Part shown: positions 25,215 to 33,900 of the stretch, piece after piece
How positions within the stretch are numbered: the stretch's first letter is position 1
Layout of the letters: each line of letters opens with the position of its first letter
Assembly (NCBI RefSeq): GCF_000378465.1
Contig: NZ_KB899920.1
Span: forward strand, 43,070-107,069
DNA: 64,000 bases
Origin: Elioraea tepidiphila DSM 17972
Lineage (GTDB): Bacteria; Pseudomonadota; Alphaproteobacteria; Acetobacterales; Acetobacteraceae
Reading direction: 5' to 3'
Program-made: the position numbers and the translations under genes
Notes under the pieces: generated by a model
The model's database searches: none
What the model saw: only the letters and a program-made list of their open reading frames with translations
Told to the model about the DNA's origin: nothing

Positions 25215-27323
25215 GTGACGCCCTCCGGGGCGCGCGCACGCGATCCGCGCGGCGAGGACAGCCTCGCCGCGCGATTCGTGTTCTGGTTCGGCGCCGCGCT
25301 TGCCGCCTGGCATCTCTGGCTGAACACCTTCGGGGTGGTCAGCGAGCTGCGCGCGAGCGTGATCCACTTCGCGGGCTTCGCCACGATCGGCGCGCTCTCC
25401 TGGCCGCTGCTGCGCGGCGGCGGCTGGCGCGGCGGCCTCGCCCTCGCGGCCGACATCGCGATCGCCCTGCTGGCGATCGGCTGCGCGCTCTACCTGATCC
25501 TGGGCGAGGACTCGTTCTACGCCCGATCCAGCCGCTTCCTCTGGTACGATTGGGTGTTCTGCGTCGCAGCACCCGTGATCGCGCTGGAGATGATCCGGCG
25601 CACCACCGGCTGGGTGGTGCCGATCCTGTGCATCCTCGCCTTCACCTATGTCACGACCTGGGGGCGGTGGCTCGGCGGCGTGCTGCGCTTCCCCGGCCTC
25701 TCGCTCGAGATCACGCTGTTCCGCGTGTTCTATTCCGATGACGGCATGTTCGGCAACATCGCCCAGATCTCGTGGAACCTGGTGACGATGTTCATCATCT
25801 TCGGCGCCTTCCTCCAGGTCTCGGGCGCCGACCGGTTCGTGCTCGACATCGGCCGCGCGATCGCCAAGCGCATGCAGGGCGGCCCCGGGTTCGTCGCCGT
25901 CATCGCCTCGGCGCTCTCGGGCACGATCTCGGGCTCGGCGGTGGCGAACGTCACCTCCACCGGCGCGGTGACCATCCCGCTGATGATCCGCGCCGGCTTC
26001 AAGCCCCATTTCGCGGGCGGGGTGGAGACGGCGGCCAGCACGGGCGGGGGCATCCTGCCGCCGATCATGGGCGCGGGCGCCTTCATCATGGCCTCCGTCA
26101 CCGGCATCCCCTACCTCACCATCGCCGCCGTCTCGGCCATTCCGGCCCTGGTCTATTTCGGCGGCGTGGCGTTCGGCGTGCGCATCCACGCGCGCCGGCA
26201 CGACATCCGCTTCGTCGATGCCGACGCCCCTCCCGTCTGGGAGACCGTGCGCCGCCGCGGCCTGCCCTTCCTGATCCCCTTCGCGGTGCTGCTCTGGCTG
26301 CTGTTCACCGGCATCGGCCCGGCCTATGCGGCCGGCGCCGCGACCGCGGCGGTGGTGGTGGTCTCGTGGATCTCCGACATGCCGATGGGGCCGCGCCGCA
26401 TCCTCGAGGCGCTCGCGCTCGGCGCGCGCACCATGGCGCCGACGGCGGTGCTGCTGGTCGGCATCGGCATCATGATCTCGGCGGTCGCCACGACCGGGCT
26501 CGGCAACGTGTTCTCGATCATGATCGAGCGCTGGGCCGGCGGCAGCCTGGCGGTGGCGCTGGTCCTGATCGCGATCGCCTCGCTCGTGCTCGGCGCGGCC
26601 CTGCCGGTGACCGCGTCCTATGTCGTGCTGGCGACGCTGTCCGCCCCCGCGCTCTCCGACATGATCCTCGGCGACGCCGTGCGCACGGCGTTCGAGGCCG
26701 GCACGATCCCCGACATCGCGCGCGCGCTCGCGATGCTGGTGGCCCCGGACGTGACGCTGCCCGCCCCCGGCGCGGCGATGCCGGCGGCCGAGGCGGCGCG
26801 GCTGTTCGCCGCCTTTCCGCCCGAGATGCGCGGCCAGGTGGTGGAGGCGACGCTCGCGCCGGGCGCGACCACGCTCGCGCTCCTCTCCGCGCACATGATC
26901 ATCTTCTGGCTGAGCCAGGACAGCAACGTGACGCCGCCGGTCTGCATCCCCGCCTACGCGGCCGCCGCGATCGCCAAGGCCAGCCCGATGGCGACCGGCT
27001 TCGTCGCCTGGCGGCTGGCGAAGTCGCTCTACTTCATCCCGCTGATCTTCGCCTATCAGCCGTTCCTGTCGTCCGACCCGATGGTGCAGCTCGCGATCGC
27101 CGGCTTCGCGCTGCCCGGAATCTACGCGCTGTCCGCGGCGATCGAGGGCTTCGCCGAGGCGCGGCTGAACGTGGTGGAGCGCGCCGTGCTGGCGGTCGCG
27201 GGCTTCGTGCTCATCGTGCCGTTCGGCCAGCTGGTGAACTGGATCGCGATCGCGGTGTTCATCGCGCTCATGGCGCTCAACCTGGTCAAGGCGAGGCGCA
27301 CCGAGGCTACGCCGGCAGCCTGA
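25215..27323 (+). CDS. TRAP transporter fused 4TM/12TM permease
   Basis: A 702-residue membrane protein with about 16 or more helices that fuses the small (DctQ-like) and large (DctM-like) TRAP subunits, as is usual for TAXI systems. ALSGTISGSAVANVTSTGAVTIPLM and the ETAASTGGGILPPIMGAGAF repeat are the DctM ion/substrate-site signatures. The start is a GTG one base after the receptor stop. A hydrophilic loop at about residues 480-560 is unusually long. Its last 17 bases overlap the convergent sensor-kinase gene. Confidence 0.93.
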   Translation: MTPSGARARDPRGEDSLAARFVFWFGAALAAWHLWLNTFGVVSELRASVIHFAGFATIGALSWPLLRGGGWRGGLALAADIAIALLAIGCALYLILGEDSFYARSSRFLWYDWVFCVAAPVIALEMIRRTTGWVVPILCILAFTYVTTWGRWLGGVLRFPGLSLEITLFRVFYSDDGMFGNIAQISWNLVTMFIIFGAFLQVSGADRFVLDIGRAIAKRMQGGPGFVAVIASALSGTISGSAVANVTSTGAVTIPLMIRAGFKPHFAGGVETAASTGGGILPPIMGAGAFIMASVTGIPYLTIAAVSAIPALVYFGGVAFGVRIHARRHDIRFVDADAPPVWETVRRRGLPFLIPFAVLLWLLFTGIGPAYAAGAATAAVVVVSWISDMPMGPRRILEALALGARTMAPTAVLLVGIGIMISAVATTGLGNVFSIMIERWAGGSLAVALVLIAIASLVLGAALPVTASYVVLATLSAPALSDMILGDAVRTAFEAGTIPDIARALAMLVAPDVTLPAPGAAMPAAEAARLFAAFPPEMRGQVVEATLAPGATTLALLSAHMIIFWLSQDSNVTPPVCIPAYAAAAIAKASPMATGFVAWRLAKSLYFIPLIFAYQPFLSSDPMVQLAIAGFALPGIYALSAAIEGFAEARLNVVERAVLAVAGFVLIVPFGQLVNWIAIAVFIALMALNLVKARRTEATPAA

Positions 27324-28659
27324 TCCGCGCCCTGAGCCCGCCCCGGGGGCTGTCCTCCAGCGCGATCTCGCCGCCATGCGCACGCACGATGTCGCGCGCG
27401 ATCGTCAGCCCGAGCCCGGTATGGCTGCCGCCGCCGTGGCCGGCATCGAGGCGCACGAACGGACGGAACGCCTCCTCGCGCCGCGCGGCGGGAATGCCCG
27501 GGCCGTCGTCGTCGACCGTGATCTGCACGGCCTCGCCGCCGCCGCGCATCACCCGCTCGGCGGCGAGCCAGACATGGGCGGCATGACGGCGCGCATTGTC
27601 GAGCAGGTTGCCGAGGCAGCGGCGCATCGCGTCGGGCCGCAACGGCAGGACGAGCGTCGCGGGCGTCTGCAGCGAGACCTCGGCGCCGGCCGCGCGCGCC
27701 TTCTCGGCCGCCTCGGTCAGCAGCAGGGCGAGATCGGTCGGCTGCGCCTGCTCCGTCCCCTCGCCGCGCGCGAAGGCGAGATAGCCCTCGATCATCCGCT
27801 CCATCTCGGCGATGTCCTCGCCGATCGCGGCCACCTCCTCGGCCTCCGCCGGGTTGCGCGCGCCCAGCATGGTCAGCGCGAGGCGCATGCGCGTGAGCGG
27901 CGTGCGCAGGTCGTGGCTGACGCCCGCCAGCATCTCGGTGCGCTGGGCGAGGAAGCGGCGCAGCCGCGCCTGCATCAGGTTGAAGGCGGTGGCGGCCTGG
28001 CGCACCTCGTCCGCGCCCTCGGGCTTGATCGGCCCGACATCGCGGCCCTTGCCGAAGGCGTCCGCGGCCTGGGCGAGCCGCCGCACGGGCTTCACCTGGT
28101 TGCGCATGAACACGGCCGCGATCGCGAACAGGATCAGCGCCGAGCCGATCAGCCAGAGCACGAACACCGTCACCGTGCCGGTGAAGAGCCGTTTCGCCGG
28201 CGCCTCGACATGCAGCACGCCGCCGGGAAGCTGCACGCGGATCTGCACCTCGCGCTCGGCGCGGCCCGACCAGTCGATGCGGAATGGAAACGGAAGGCGC
28301 TCGGCCAGTGCGGCGCGCAGTTCGGTCTCGGCCGGTCCCTCGATCACGTCCGGCGGCTCGGCGGGCAGGATCTCGCCCTCGGCGAAGCGGATCGCGAGCT
28401 CGGTGCGGCCCAGCATCTGCCGGGCGAGCCACTGCTCCTCCTCCGCGCCGGGATGACGGCGCAGCAGGTCGGTCGCGAGGGCAACATCGCCGGCGACCGC
28501 GGCGGCGAGCCGGCGCGACACCACCTCCCAATGGGTGCCGTAGAAGATCTGCAGCGCCACCGCCTGCAGCAGGATCAGCGGCATGACGATGATCAGCACG
28601 CTGCGCCCGAACAGCGAGCGCGGCAGGAAGCGCTTGATGGTGGTGGCGAGGCGCCTCAT
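27307..28659 (-). CDS. EnvZ-type sensor histidine kinase
   Basis: A 450-residue inner-membrane kinase with a helix at about residues 19-40, a periplasmic loop, a second helix near 165-185, then HAMP (RNQVKPVRRLAQAADAFGKG), an H-box GVSHDLRTPLTRMR, an N-box NLLDNARRHA and G-boxes DDDGPGIP and GLGLTIARD. Its ATG overlaps the response-regulator stop (ATGA), which makes it the partner of that regulator. The stimulus is unknown. Its 3' end overlaps the convergent TRAP permease gene by 17 bases. Confidence 0.93.
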   Translation of the reverse strand: MRRLATTIKRFLPRSLFGRSVLIIVMPLILLQAVALQIFYGTHWEVVSRRLAAAVAGDVALATDLLRRHPGAEEEQWLARQMLGRTELAIRFAEGEILPAEPPDVIEGPAETELRAALAERLPFPFRIDWSGRAEREVQIRVQLPGGVLHVEAPAKRLFTGTVTVFVLWLIGSALILFAIAAVFMRNQVKPVRRLAQAADAFGKGRDVGPIKPEGADEVRQAATAFNLMQARLRRFLAQRTEMLAGVSHDLRTPLTRMRLALTMLGARNPAEAEEVAAIGEDIAEMERMIEGYLAFARGEGTEQAQPTDLALLLTEAAEKARAAGAEVSLQTPATLVLPLRPDAMRRCLGNLLDNARRHAAHVWLAAERVMRGGGEAVQITVDDDGPGIPAARREEAFRPFVRLDAGHGGGSHTGLGLTIARDIVRAHGGEIALEDSPRGGLRARIRLPA

Positions 28660-29369
28660 CGCGGCTTGAGCACGTAGCCGCGGCCGCGCACGGTCTGCAG
28701 GAACACCGGCTCGCGCGGATCGGGCTCGATCTTGCGCCGGAGCCGCGTCACCTGCACGTCGATCGCGCGCTCCCCGGCATCCGCCTGGCCGAGGGCGGCG
28801 GCGATGTCCTCGCGCGTCAGGATCTCGCCGGCGCGCCGGGCGAGGGCCGCGAGCAGCGCCGCCTCGCCGCCGGTCAGCCGGATCGTCTCGGCCCCGCGCG
28901 TCAGCGTGCCGCGCTCCGGGTCGAACACCGCCTCGCCCAGCACCACCGGCCCTTCGGTCGCGGCGGGTGCGGCCGCGGCCCGGCGCAGGATGGTGCGGAT
29001 CCTGAGCAGCAGCTCGCGCGGCTCGAACGGCTTGGCGAGGTAGTCGTCGGCGCCGTGCTCGAACCCGGCGATCCGGTCCTCGGGCGCGCCGCGCGCGGTG
29101 AGCAGCACGATCGGGATGTCGTGCGTGCGGCGCAACGACTCCGTCAGCGCCAGGCCCGTCTCGCCCGGCATCATCACGTCGAGCACGATCAGGTCGAAGG
29201 CGATGCCGGCCAGCCGCTCGCGCGCCTCGGCCGCATCGGCGGCGATGGTGACGCGGAATCCCTCGCCGGCGAGATAGCGGCGCAGCAGCTCGCGCAGCCG
29301 CGCATCGTCATCCACCACGAGGATGTGCGGCGCATCCGGCGCCACGGACTCGCGCGGCAGGGCGGCCAC
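28656..29369 (-). CDS. OmpR-family response regulator (PetR-like)
   Basis: A 237-residue regulator with a receiver domain (acidic pocket VDDD at residues 19-22, phosphoacceptor Asp64 in LIVLDVMMP, Lys in YLAKPFEP) and a C-terminal winged helix ending in RGRGYVLKP. It starts with GTG at 29369. A MarR gene precedes it by ten bases and the kinase overlaps its end. The MarR/OmpR pair beside ilvE recalls petP-petR of Rhodobacter capsulatus, which affects cytochrome bc1 expression; that link is an inference by context. Confidence 0.92.
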   Translation of the reverse strand: MAALPRESVAPDAPHILVVDDDARLRELLRRYLAGEGFRVTIAADAAEARERLAGIAFDLIVLDVMMPGETGLALTESLRRTHDIPIVLLTARGAPEDRIAGFEHGADDYLAKPFEPRELLLRIRTILRRAAAAPAATEGPVVLGEAVFDPERGTLTRGAETIRLTGGEAALLAALARRAGEILTREDIAAALGQADAGERAIDVQVTRLRRKIEPDPREPVFLQTVRGRGYVLKPR

Positions 29370-29379
29370 CGCGCGCCTC

Positions 29380-29895
29380 CTAGGCCACCTTCCCCGCCGG
29401 CCGCGGCGGCGCCGCCATGCGTCCCGCCAGCCGGGCGCGCGCCTCGGGCTCCATGATGCCGAGCATCACCTTGCGGAACCCCTCCACCGCCACCCCGCCC
29501 GCCTCGCGGAAGGCGCGCGCGAGCGTCTCGCGCTGGCGCTCGAACAGCCGCCGCTCCAGCGCCTCGCCCTCGGGGGTGAGCGCGAGCAGGCGCTGGCGCC
29601 GGTCCGACCGGCCGGGGGTCTGCGTCACGTAGCCGCCCTCGATCAGCGGTTTCAGCACCCGGCCGAGCGACTGCTTGGTGATCGCGAGGATCGCGAGCAG
29701 CTCCGAGACCGTGATGCCGCGGTGCCGGCCGACGAAGTAGAGCACCCGGTGATGCGCCCGGCCCATGCCGAGCTCCTCCAGGATCGCGTCGGGTCCGGCG
29801 GTGAAGTCGCGATAGCCGTAGAACAGCAGCTCCATCGCGAGGCGGATCTCCTCCTCGCGCAGGAACAACAGCCCGGCCGTGCCGCGCGCATCCAT
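29380..29895 (-). CDS. MarR-family transcriptional regulator (PetP-like)
   Basis: A 171-residue protein with a MarR winged helix: GMGRAHHRVLYFVGRHRGITVSELLAIL, recognition helix TKQSLGRVLKPLIEGGYV and wing PGRSDRRQRLLALT. It is first of a three-gene run (MarR, OmpR regulator, kinase) and divergent from ilvE across 132 bases. The ilvE -35 (TTGACATATCA) could contain its operator (inference). The ligand is unknown. Confidence 0.9.
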   Translation of the reverse strand: MDARGTAGLLFLREEEIRLAMELLFYGYRDFTAGPDAILEELGMGRAHHRVLYFVGRHRGITVSELLAILAITKQSLGRVLKPLIEGGYVTQTPGRSDRRQRLLALTPEGEALERRLFERQRETLARAFREAGGVAVEGFRKVMLGIMEPEARARLAGRMAAPPRPAGKVA

Positions 29896-29942
29896 GCAGT
29901 GGCGTCTCCCCAGGATTGCCGTGTCCAGTTAGGGCAGCATCA

Positions 29943-29971
29943 TTGACATATCACGGGCGTGTCCGTAGCGT
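29943..29971 (+). promoter_or_regulatory. Promoter of ilvE
   Basis: A consensus -35 TTGACA (29943-29948) with a 17-bp spacer and TAGCGT (29966-29971) lies 57 bases before the chosen ilvE ATG. The imperfect symmetry TTGACATATCA around the -35 could be a MarR site. Confidence 0.5.
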
Positions 29972-30027
29972 CGAGACCGTTGCGCAGCATGCGCTCCGGA
30001 CGAAACAAAGTTGCGAGGATGCGCCCC

Positions 30028-30927
30028 ATGGCCCTGGTCCCCTACGACGATCGCGACGGTCTGATCTGGTACGACGGTGTCCTGCGCCCCTGGCGCGAGG
30101 TCAAGCTGCATGTGCTGACGCACGGGCTGCACTACGCCTCCGCCGTGTTCGAGGGCGAGCGCGCCTATAACGGCCATGTCTTCAAGCTGCGCGAGCACTC
30201 CCAGCGCCTGGTCGACAGCGCGGCCATCATGGACATGCAGCTTCCCTGGACCGTCGAGCAGATCGACGAGGCGACCCGGGTGACGCTCGCCGCCTCCGGG
30301 CTCACGGACGCCTATGTCCGCCCGATCGCCTGGCGCGGCTCGGAGATGATGGGGGTCGCGGGGCAGAAGAACACGATCCATCTGGCGATCGCGGTCTGGT
30401 CCTGGGGCGCCTATTTCGGCGACGACCGGATGAAGGGCATCCGGCTGACGATCGGCGAGTGGCGCCGGCCGCACCCGGAGACCGCGCCGACCAAGGCCAA
30501 GGCCGCCGGGCTCTACATGATCGCGACGCTGAACAAGCACGCCGCCGAGGCGAAGGGCTACGCGGATGCGCTGATGCTCGACTGGCGCGGCCAGGTCGCC
30601 GAGGCGACCGGGGCGAACATCTTCTTCGTCATCGACGGCGAGATCCACACGCCCGAGCCCGACTGCTTCCTCGACGGCATCACGCGGCGCACCGTGATGC
30701 AGCTCGCGCGCAACCGGCAGATGAAGGTGGTGCAGCGGCCGATCCTGCCCGAGGAGATGGCGAAGGCGAGCGAGTGCTTCCTGACCGGCACTGCCGCCGA
30801 GGTGACGCCGGTCGCCGAGATCGGGCCGTATCGTTTCACGCCCGGCCAGATCACCGAGACCCTGTTGAAGGACTACGACCGCACGGTGCGGCTGCCGCCC
30901 GAGGAGGTGGCGAAGATCGCCGCCTGA
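30028..30927 (+). CDS. ilvE: Branched-chain amino-acid aminotransferase
   Basis: A 299-residue fold-type IV PLP enzyme that makes Leu, Ile and Val from their keto acids. It shows HGLHYASAVFEGERAY, the PLP lysine region PTKAKAAGLYMIATLNKH, EATGANIFFV and DGITRRTVMQLA. The ATG at 30028 is preferred to one at 30019 because GAGG lies ten bases before the former and abuts the latter. It is convergent with the giant kinase, 15 bases apart. Confidence 0.93.
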   Translation: MALVPYDDRDGLIWYDGVLRPWREVKLHVLTHGLHYASAVFEGERAYNGHVFKLREHSQRLVDSAAIMDMQLPWTVEQIDEATRVTLAASGLTDAYVRPIAWRGSEMMGVAGQKNTIHLAIAVWSWGAYFGDDRMKGIRLTIGEWRRPHPETAPTKAKAAGLYMIATLNKHAAEAKGYADALMLDWRGQVAEATGANIFFVIDGEIHTPEPDCFLDGITRRTVMQLARNRQMKVVQRPILPEEMAKASECFLTGTAAEVTPVAEIGPYRFTPGQITETLLKDYDRTVRLPPEEVAKIAA

Positions 30928-30942
30928 CGCCTGCGGCCCATC

Positions 30943-33900
30943 TCACGGCGCGGGCGCGGTCGGCGTCCGCGCCTCGTCGAGCGCCTCGCGCACCCTGAGC
31001 GCGAGCTCCTGGCGCCGGTACGGCTTGGCGAGCAGCCGCATCCCGGCGCCGAGCGAGCCCTGGTGCAGCATCGCCTGCTCGGTGTAGCCGGAGGTGAACA
31101 GCACGCGCAGCCCGGGCAGGCGCCGGCGCGCCTCCTCGGCGAGCTGGCGGCCGTTCATGCCGCCCGGCATCACGATGTCGGTGAACAGCAGATCGAAGTC
31201 CTGGTCACGCGCGAGCGTCGCGAGCGCCTCGGGCCCGCTGCCGGCGCACGCGACGCGGTAGCCGAGCTGCTCGAGCTGCATCGCGACATGCGCGCGCACC
31301 AGCTCGTCGTCCTCGACCAGCAGGATCCGCTCCGAGCCGCGCAGCATCCCCGCCGGACGGCCATGGGCCGCGCCGCGCCCCGCCTCGGCGCCCGCGCGCG
31401 GGAGATAGAGCTTCACCGTGGTGCCGAGCCCGGGCTCGGAATAGACCGTGGTGCCGAGCCCGGGCTCGGAATAGATCTTCACGTGGCCCTTCGACTGCTT
31501 CACGAAGCCCCACACCATGCTGAGCCCGAGCCCGCTCCCCTTGCCCACCTCCTTGGTGGTGAAGAACGGATCGAAGGCGCGCGCCAGCACCTCCGGGCTC
31601 ATGCCCGTGCCGGTGTCCGAGATCGCCACCATCACGTAGGGGCCGGGCTGAAGCTCGGCGTCGATCTCGGCATAGGAGGCGTCGAGATCGACATTGGCGA
31701 CCTCGATCGTGAGCGTGCCGCCCGCGGGCATGGCATCGCGCGCGTTGATGCAGAGATTGAGGATCGCGCTCTCGAGCTGCGGCGGGTCCACCAGCGCCTG
31801 CCAGAGCCCCGCCGGCTCGACGATGCGGATGTCGATGTGCTCGCCGAGCGTGCGGCGCAGCAGCGCCTTCATGCCGCGCACCAGCCCGCCGATGTCGGTC
31901 GCGCGCGCATCGAGCGCCTGGCGGCGGGAGAAGGCGAGCAGGCGCTTGGTCAGCTCGGCCGCGTTCTCCGCCGCGCCCTGCGCGACCAGGGCCAGCGACT
32001 GCGCGGTGGGACGGTCCTCCAGCTCCTCGGCGAGCAGCTCCGTGTTGCCGAGGATCACCGTCAGCAGGTTGTTGAAGTCGTGCGCGATCCCGCCGGTGAG
32101 CTCGCCCACCGCGCGCAGCCGCTCGCCCTGACGCAGCGTCTCGCCGATCCGCCGGTCGTGGATCATGCGGCCGACATGCGTCGCGATCGCCTCGATCAGC
32201 GCGCGCTCCTCGGCGAGGAACGGATCCTGCCCGGCAGCCAGGCCCGGCGGCATGGCGGGATAGCCGATCTCGACCTCGCCGATCTGCTTGCCCTCGGCGC
32301 GGACCGGTGCGCTCAGCGCACGCGAGGGCTTCTGCCAGGCGGGGCTGCGATGCTCGGACCCGTCGATCCTGATCCGCGCCACCGCGTGCTCGCCGTGCTG
32401 GAGACTGCCCGGCAGCATGGCCACCACATCGGCGCAGATCGCATCGACCGGACGCGTCTCGTCGGTCGTCAGTTCGAGCACGCGATAGAGGCATTGCAGT
32501 TCGCGGATGCGCTCGCGGAGCTCGCGCTGGAACCGCTTGCGCTCGGTGATGTCGGACATGCCGCCGACGAACCGGATGGGCGCGCCATCCGCGCCGAGGA
32601 TCAGCATGCCGCGATCCTCGATGTCGAGCACCGAGCCGTCAGCGTGCAGGAAGCGGTACTCCTCGGACCAGCTCGAACCCCGCGCGTCGATCACCGCGCG
32701 GATGCCGGCCAGCACGCGCTCGCGGTCGTCGGGGTGGATCCGGTTCAGCCAGGATGACACGTCCGGCTCCACCGCCTCCGGCGGATAGCCGAAGGCGGCC
32801 GCGAAATCGTCGCTCCACCAGACACGGTCGGTGCGCAGATCCCAGTCCCACACGACATCGGCGGTCACGCTGGCCACCGCGTGGAAGCGGCGCTCGCTCT
32901 CGCGCAGCAGCGCCTCGGCCTGCCTGCGCTCGGAGATGTCCTGCAACGCGCCCTGCACGGCGATGATCTTGCCGTAGGGATCGCGCACCGCCTCGCCGAT
33001 CGTGCGCACCCAGATGCGGCTGCCCTGCGCGGTGATCAGTTCGAGCTCCAGGTCCCAGGGCGTGCCCTCGCCGGCGCAGGCCTCGAAGGCCGCGCGGATC
33101 GTCTCGCGGTGCTCGGGCGCGTAGAACGCGATCGCCTCCTCGACGGACGGGACCGCGCCGGGGGCGAGGCCATGGATCCGGCTCACCTGCTCCGACCAGA
33201 TCATCTCGCGCCCGGGCAGGCGGATCTCCCAGCCGCCGAGCTGGCCGATGCGCGAGGCGACCTGCAGCAGCGCCTGGCTCTGCCGCAGCTCCTGCTCGGC
33301 CGCCTTCTGCGGCGTGATGTCCTCGGTGACGACGATCGCGTTGATCGCCCGTCCGGACGGGTCGCGGCGCATCGCCACGCTGTTGCGCACCCAGACGAGA
33401 CCGCCCTGCTTGGTGCGGTAGCGCTTCTCGCGCACATAGCTGTCGCGCTGCCCTGCGAGCAGCTCGTCGCGCAGCTGGCGCGTCCGCTCCAGATCGTCGG
33501 GCGGCGTCAGCATCTGCAGGTCGAGGCCGCGCAGCTCCTCCTGCGCGTAGCCGACGATGCGCGCGAAGGCCTCGTTCACCTCCAGGATGCGCCCGTCCGG
33601 CGCCGCCACCGCAATGCCGGTCGCGGCATCGCGGAACGTCTCGCGGAAGGTCGCCTCGCTCTTGCGCAGCGCCTCGAGGCTGCGCACGCGCTCGATCGCG
33701 AGCGACACCAGCCGCGCGGCGCGGTCGATGACGGCGAGTTCGTCCTCCGTGGGCGCGCGCGGGTGGTCGAAATGGGCGGCGACCACCGCGACCGGCCGCC
33801 CCTCCATGTCGAGCACGGGCGTGGACCAGCAGGCGCGCAGCCCGTGCGCGCGCGCGAGCTCCAGACAGTCGCGCCAGAGCGGGTCCGCCTCGACATCGGC

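Noticed and set aside
22496-25456. A 986-codon minus-strand frame across proC, the COQ9-like gene, the phasin and the TAXI receptor
   Set aside because: It runs through four well-supported plus-strand genes and their promoters, and its product is low-complexity.
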